A DNA stretch of 7,712 nucleotides from Halorhodospira sp. (lineage in GTDB: Bacteria > Pseudomonadota > Gammaproteobacteria > Nitrococcales > Halorhodospiraceae), in the NCBI GenBank assembly GCA_007127935.1, contig SKYL01000318.1:1-7712 (forward strand). Direction: 5' to 3'. The notes beneath the pieces were generated by a model that had not been told where the DNA came from, made no database searches, and was given only the letters and a program-made list of their open reading frames with translations. Every line of letters begins with the position of its first letter. Position 1 is the stretch's first letter. This document shows, one piece after another, positions 4,684 to 7,712 of the stretch. The position numbers were made by a program, and so were the translations under genes.

Positions 4684-7495
4684 GCAACGCCCGGCACTCC
4701 GCCTCCGGCAACGGCCGGCTGAACAGGTACCCCTGCATCTCGTCGCAGCCGTGGCGGCGCAGGAACCGCAGCTGCTCCGCCGTCTCCACCCCTTCGGCCA
4801 CCACCTTCAACCGCAGGCTGTGGGCCATGCTGATGATGGCACCGGTGATCGCGGCGTCATCGGCGTCGGTCTCCAGGTCGCGGATGAACGACTGATCGAT
4901 CTTCAGCTTGGCGATGGGCATCCGTTTGATATAGCCCAAGTTGGAGTAGCCGGTGCCGAAGTCGTCCACCGCCAGGGTGAGCCCCTGCGCCTCCAACTCC
5001 CGCAGCGCCGAACGCACCGGCTCCACGTCGCCGAGGAAGAGGCTCTCGGTGATCTCCAGTTGAAGATGGCACGGATCGAGGCCGTGCGCCTCCAGCCGTC
5101 CGGCGATGAAACCGGCCAGCCCCTTCTGTTGCAACTGTACCGCCGAGAGGTTCACGGCCACCGGGACGCAGGGCAACCCTTCCCGCCGCCACTCCGCGCT
5201 CTGCCGGCAGACGGTCTCGATTACCCACTCCCCGATGGGCACGATGATCCGCGTCTCCTCGGCCACCGGGATGAAATCGGCCGGCGAGACCAGCCCGCGC
5301 CGCGGGTGGCGCCAGCGCAACAACGCCTCCAGTCCCACCACGGCGCCGCCGGCCAACTCCACTTGGGGCTGATACCACACCTCCATCTCGCCGTTCTCCA
5401 CGGCGACCCGCAACCGGGTCTCCAGGTCGAGACGCTCCCGGGCGCGCGTGTTCAGGTCGGCGGTAAAGAAGCGGTAGCGGTTGCGCCCATCCTTCTTGGC
5501 CCGGTACATCGCGGCCTCGGCGTAACGGATCAACGTATCCCGGTCGGTTTCGTCATCCGGGTAGACGCTGATGCCGATACTGGGCGTAACCACCAAGTGG
5601 CTGCCGTCGACCTCGAAGGGAGGCTCCAGCGCGGCAACCATCTTGCGCGCCACCTGAGCGGCATCGTCGATATCGTGAATCTCCGGGAGCAGGATCAGGA
5701 ACTCATCACCGCCCCGCCGGCTCACGGTGTCGGTCTCACGCACCACCATGACCAACCGTTCAGCCACCCCCTGAAGCAACCGGTCCCCCACCCGATAGCC
5801 CAAAGAGTCGTTGACCACCTTGAAGCGGTCGAGATCGAGAAAGAGGAGCGCCAGCCGGTTCCCTTTGCCGTGTGCCCGGGCCATCCCCTGCTCGAGACGA
5901 TCCACCAGCAGCGCGCGATTGGGCAATCCGGTGGTCAGGTCGTGCTGGGCCAAGTAGCGGATGCGCTCTTCCTGTTCACGCCGCTCGGTCAAATCGAAGG
6001 CCACCGAGATGTAGTGGGTAACCGCCCTATCGGGGCCACGCACAACATTCATGGAGCGCCACTCGGGGTAAACCTCACCGCTCTTACGACGGCCCCACAC
6101 CTCGCCGTGCCACTCCCCGTGGAGGTCGAGCCACTCCTTGATCAGATCCGGGGCGGCATCGTCCCGGTTGTCCGCCCACAACTCGGCCATGGGCCGGCCC
6201 ACCACGTCCTCCGGGCGGTAGCCGGTCACCTCGGTGAAGGCCCGGTTCACCTTGACGATCCGCTCCCCGGCATCGGCGATGAGGATGCTCTCCCCGCTGT
6301 GCTCGAAGACCTTGGAGTTGAGCCGCAGATCTTCTTCCAGCTGGCGGCGCTCGGACTCGCGTTGCAGGTAGTCGAGGGCGAAGGAGATGTCCCGCGCCAG
6401 TTCCTCCATGAGACCGACGATATCGGGAGTGAAGAACCCGGCGCGGCTGGCGTAGACGGCCAAGGCGCCCACCACGACTCCGCCCTGGTGCAACGGGAAG
6501 GAAGCCACCGCCTTGAAGCCGTACCGCGCCGCCGCCTCGTGCCATGGCTTGGCATCGGGGTTGGAGAGAAAGTCGTCGAAGACGCACGTTTGCTCGGTGG
6601 CGATGGAGCACCCCACCGGCCCCCGCCCCTCCGGCAGGTCCGGATCGGCGGCGACGCGGATGCGGCCGAGGTACTCGGTCCCCTCCCCCGCACAGGCCAC
6701 CGGCTCCACCCAGCGATCCAACCCCACCATGCCGATCCACGCCATCTTCAGGCCGCCGTAACTGACGGCGATATCGCACAAATCCTGGAAGAGCGCGGCG
6801 CGCTCCTCGGCCCGGATAATGATCTGGTTGGCGGCACTCAGCGCGGCGTAGAGTTTGGTCAACCGCATCACGCGAAATCCCGACTCGCGCAGGGCGGTAA
6901 TGTCGCGCACCAGGGAGAGGAGCGATTCCACCCGCCCGTCGGCATCGAACTCCGGCACCACCCGCGCCTCGAACGTCCGTAATGCCCCGTCACGGTCGGT
7001 GAACTCGAAGTCGAAGGTCCGCGGCTCACCGCTCTCCAACACTTCCCGCAACGGCTCGTTCCAGAGTTCGAAGGCCTCCCGCCCGTAGCCGAGTTCTTCA
7101 TTGGTGCGGCCGATGAGCGTTTCGCGCGGGAGTCCAGTCAGTTCTTCCAGCCGTGAATTGATGTAGAGATGCCTGAGGTTTCGATCAAACCGAACGATGA
7201 TATCCGGTGCGTGCTCGGCGAGGCGCTCGAAACTCTCTTCCCGCGCCCGCAACTCCGCCTCGGACACGGCGCGATGGACCGCCTCAATACGGTAACGAAG
7301 CAGAGCAAGGACCAGAAAGAAAAGCGCCGTCCCGGTGGCGGCGATAAAAAAGAGTCCCTTGAAGGTCTGTAGCGTGACCAACAGCCTGGGGTCATCCGCC
7401 AGGAAGGCCAGCGTGTGGTCCGAGGCGACGATCCACAGCGCCCCCAACAAGCCGTAGATCAGGGCGATGGTGAACGCTGTCAGGCGAGGCTTCAC
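4652..7495 (-). CDS. Membrane PAS-GAF-PAS-GGDEF-EAL cyclic-di-GMP synthase/phosphodiesterase
   Basis: The 947-residue protein has two N-terminal membrane helices (about 6-24 and 47-67) flanking a short ~22-residue periplasmic loop, then PAS (about 86-204), GAF (about 212-378), PAS (about 388-505), GGDEF (about 515-675) and EAL (about 690-940). The GGDEF domain keeps GGDEF at 595-599, metal ligand D554, substrate N562, and an RxxD inhibitory site (R586/D589) five residues upstream. The EAL domain keeps E723 of EAL, N782, E814, D844-D845 in [11 protein letters not shown]865, E901/E904 and Q921. Both domains therefore look catalytically complete. It should sense signals through PAS/GAF and adjust cyclic-di-GMP, affecting motility or biofilm; the signal is unknown. 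The start is GTG 7495-7493, just ahead of the first membrane helix, with AAGGA about 11 nt upstream, a rather long gap. The gene converges on purC with a 32-bp overlap. Confidence 0.94.
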   Translation of the reverse strand: MKPRLTAFTIALIYGLLGALWIVASDHTLAFLADDPRLLVTLQTFKGLFFIAATGTALFFLVLALLRYRIEAVHRAVSEAELRAREESFERLAEHAPDIIVRFDRNLRHLYINSRLEELTGLPRETLIGRTNEELGYGREAFELWNEPLREVLESGEPRTFDFEFTDRDGALRTFEARVVPEFDADGRVESLLSLVRDITALRESGFRVMRLTKLYAALSAANQIIIRAEERAALFQDLCDIAVSYGGLKMAWIGMVGLDRWVEPVACAGEGTEYLGRIRVAADPDLPEGRGPVGCSIATEQTCVFDDFLSNPDAKPWHEAAARYGFKAVASFPLHQGGVVVGALAVYASRAGFFTPDIVGLMEELARDISFALDYLQRESERRQLEEDLRLNSKVFEHSGESILIADAGERIVKVNRAFTEVTGYRPEDVVGRPMAELWADNRDDAAPDLIKEWLDLHGEWHGEVWGRRKSGEVYPEWRSMNVVRGPDRAVTHYISVAFDLTERREQEERIRYLAQHDLTTGLPNRALLVDRLEQGMARAHGKGNRLALLFLDLDRFKVVNDSLGYRVGDRLLQGVAERLVMVVRETDTVSRRGGDEFLILLPEIHDIDDAAQVARKMVAALEPPFEVDGSHLVVTPSIGISVYPDDETDRDTLIRYAEAAMYRAKKDGRNRYRFFTADLNTRARERLDLETRLRVAVENGEMEVWYQPQVELAGGAVVGLEALLRWRHPRRGLVSPADFIPVAEETRIIVPIGEWVIETVCRQSAEWRREGLPCVPVAVNLSAVQLQQKGLAGFIAGRLEAHGLDPCHLQLEITESLFLGDVEPVRSALRELEAQGLTLAVDDFGTGYSNLGYIKRMPIAKLKIDQSFIRDLETDADDAAITGAIISMAHSLRLKVVAEGVETAEQLRFLRRHGCDEMQGYLFSRPLPEAECRALLSDPPRWPLP

Positions 7496-7516
7496 GGCGC
7501 GCCGATTCCTTCAGAC

Positions 7517-7535
7517 GTCGGTGCGGGGAACCGAC
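7517..7535. repeat. Small hairpin in the leader of the GGDEF-EAL gene
   Basis: GTCGGT (7517-7522) and ACCGAC (7530-7535) form a perfect 6-bp inverted repeat around a 7-nt loop, 22 bp upstream of the GTG start. A 10-bp palindrome CGGCGCGCCG (7495-7504) overlaps the first base of the start codon and could fold over the translation start. Either could affect expression, but in GC-rich DNA such repeats are not rare. No convincing -35/-10 pair was found; the best (7561-7566 and 7536-7541) has a 19-bp spacer and weak matches. Confidence 0.35.
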
Positions 7536-7579
7536 AGAATACCTTACACACCGCACTGGAAGTAAACCGGGACGGCAAA

Positions 7580-7621
7580 GACCGGGCGAAGCGTGGAAAA
7601 GAGGCTCGGAAGGACCGGGCG
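7580..7621. repeat. Pair of 9-bp direct repeats GACCGGGCG
   Basis: GACCGGGCG occurs at 7580-7588 and again at 7613-7621, starts 33 bp apart (about three helical turns). The CCGG core recurs several more times between 7566 and 7666. The pair lies upstream of the GGDEF-EAL gene on the minus strand and abuts the long hairpin at 7621-7656. It may be a protein-binding site or just low-complexity GC sequence. Confidence 0.3.
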
Positions 7622-7656
7622 TACCGGTCGCGCGCCCGAAAGCGCCCGACCGGTAC
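7621..7656. terminator. Long GC-rich hairpin, possible terminator without a T tract
   Basis: GTACCGGTCG (7621-7630) pairs perfectly with CGACCGGTAC (7647-7656). After a C-C mismatch, GCGC (7632-7635) pairs with GCGC (7642-7645) around a CCGAAA loop. This makes a 14-bp two-part stem. It lies 35 nt beyond the candidate stop codon of the minus-strand gene entering from the right, a natural place for a 3'-end structure, but neither strand has a following T run. A factor-dependent or attenuating end, or a DNA-level binding site, is equally possible. Confidence 0.45.
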
Positions 7657-7691
7657 CGGAACCCCGGAACGTGCTGTTACTTGGTGCGCCG

Positions 7692-7712
7692 TTACTTGGC
7701 GTTCATCAACGC
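7692..7712 (-). CDS. Possible C-terminal end of an upstream minus-strand gene (partial)
   Basis: Reading in from the right edge, the minus strand gives codons for A-L-M-N-A-K followed by TAA (7692-7694). Only six residues are in the window, so the protein cannot be identified. Supporting signs are the same strand as the GGDEF-EAL gene, a TAA stop in GC-rich DNA, and the hairpin 35 nt downstream. Five codons later the same frame meets a second TAA (7677-7679) inside a 15-bp-spaced near-duplicate of the first stop context. This could be chance. Confidence 0.25.
   Translation of the reverse strand, partial: ALMNAK

Noticed and set aside
4601..6982. A 793-residue open frame on + antisense to the GGDEF-EAL gene
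   Set aside because: It lies in a complementary frame of a strongly supported gene, is rich in His, Pro, Arg and Gln, shows no domain, and starts inside purC. GC-rich third positions keep such frames open by chance.
7536..7566. Possible promoter of the GGDEF-EAL gene (TTTACT and TATTCT on minus)
   Set aside because: The spacer is 19 bp and both boxes match only 4/6, so it is not distinguishable from chance.
1..7712. CRISPR array, insertion sequence, prophage, toxin-antitoxin or defence genes
   Set aside because: No regularly spaced repeats, transposase, integrase, phage or small toxin-antitoxin pairs were found; all sizeable genes belong to known housekeeping or signalling families.

Overview
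This is a GC-rich, densely packed chromosomal window that looks like ordinary housekeeping territory of a gammaproteobacterium. The evidence is a YbeL-type DUF1451 zinc-ribbon protein, a DjlA-type membrane co-chaperone, a SAICAR synthase (purC) and a large PAS/GAF/GGDEF/EAL receptor in one stretch. GC content and gene style are compatible with halophilic or sulfur-oxidising Chromatiales/Ectothiorhodospiraceae-like bacteria, but that placement is inference. I see no phage, plasmid, CRISPR or insertion-sequence gene.

Layout from left to right. (1) A complete zinc-ribbon gene on + (3-524) faces a minus-strand tRNA-Gly(GCC) gene (581-655). A single hairpin with A and T flanks (543-574) lies between them and can end transcription from both sides. 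(2) A minus-strand pair follows: a macro-domain ADP-ribose-processing enzyme (2146-2691) and an M20 zinc metallopeptidase (701-2149). They overlap by four bases (TTGA) and are almost certainly translationally coupled. The tRNA-Gly promoter appears to sit directly after the peptidase stop. (3) A 153-bp spacer (2692-2844) holds a candidate promoter for the macro/M20 pair and two short palindromic elements that resemble dispersed REP-like repeats. (4) djlA (2845-3645, minus) and purC (3766-4683, plus) diverge from a 120-bp spacer. The purC -10 box lies so close to its ATG that the mRNA may be almost leaderless. (5) A 947-residue two-TM cyclic-di-GMP receptor (4652-7495, minus) converges on purC and overlaps its 3' end by 32 bp. 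(6) The last ~200 bp hold its leader, a long GC-rich hairpin (7621-7656), short direct repeats, and what may be the last codons of another minus-strand gene.

The genes do not form one pathway. Purine synthesis (purC), membrane-associated DnaK stimulation (DjlA), second-messenger turnover (GGDEF-EAL) and translation (tRNA-Gly) are independent functions. The one functionally suggestive unit is the macro-domain/M20 pair, whose coupling hints at a shared catabolic or repair job on a modified peptide or nucleotide substrate; that is inference. No clearly new system is visible. The most worthwhile leads are the macro/M20 coupling, the altered macro active site, the crossed inverted repeats at 2753-2783 and the near-leaderless purC.
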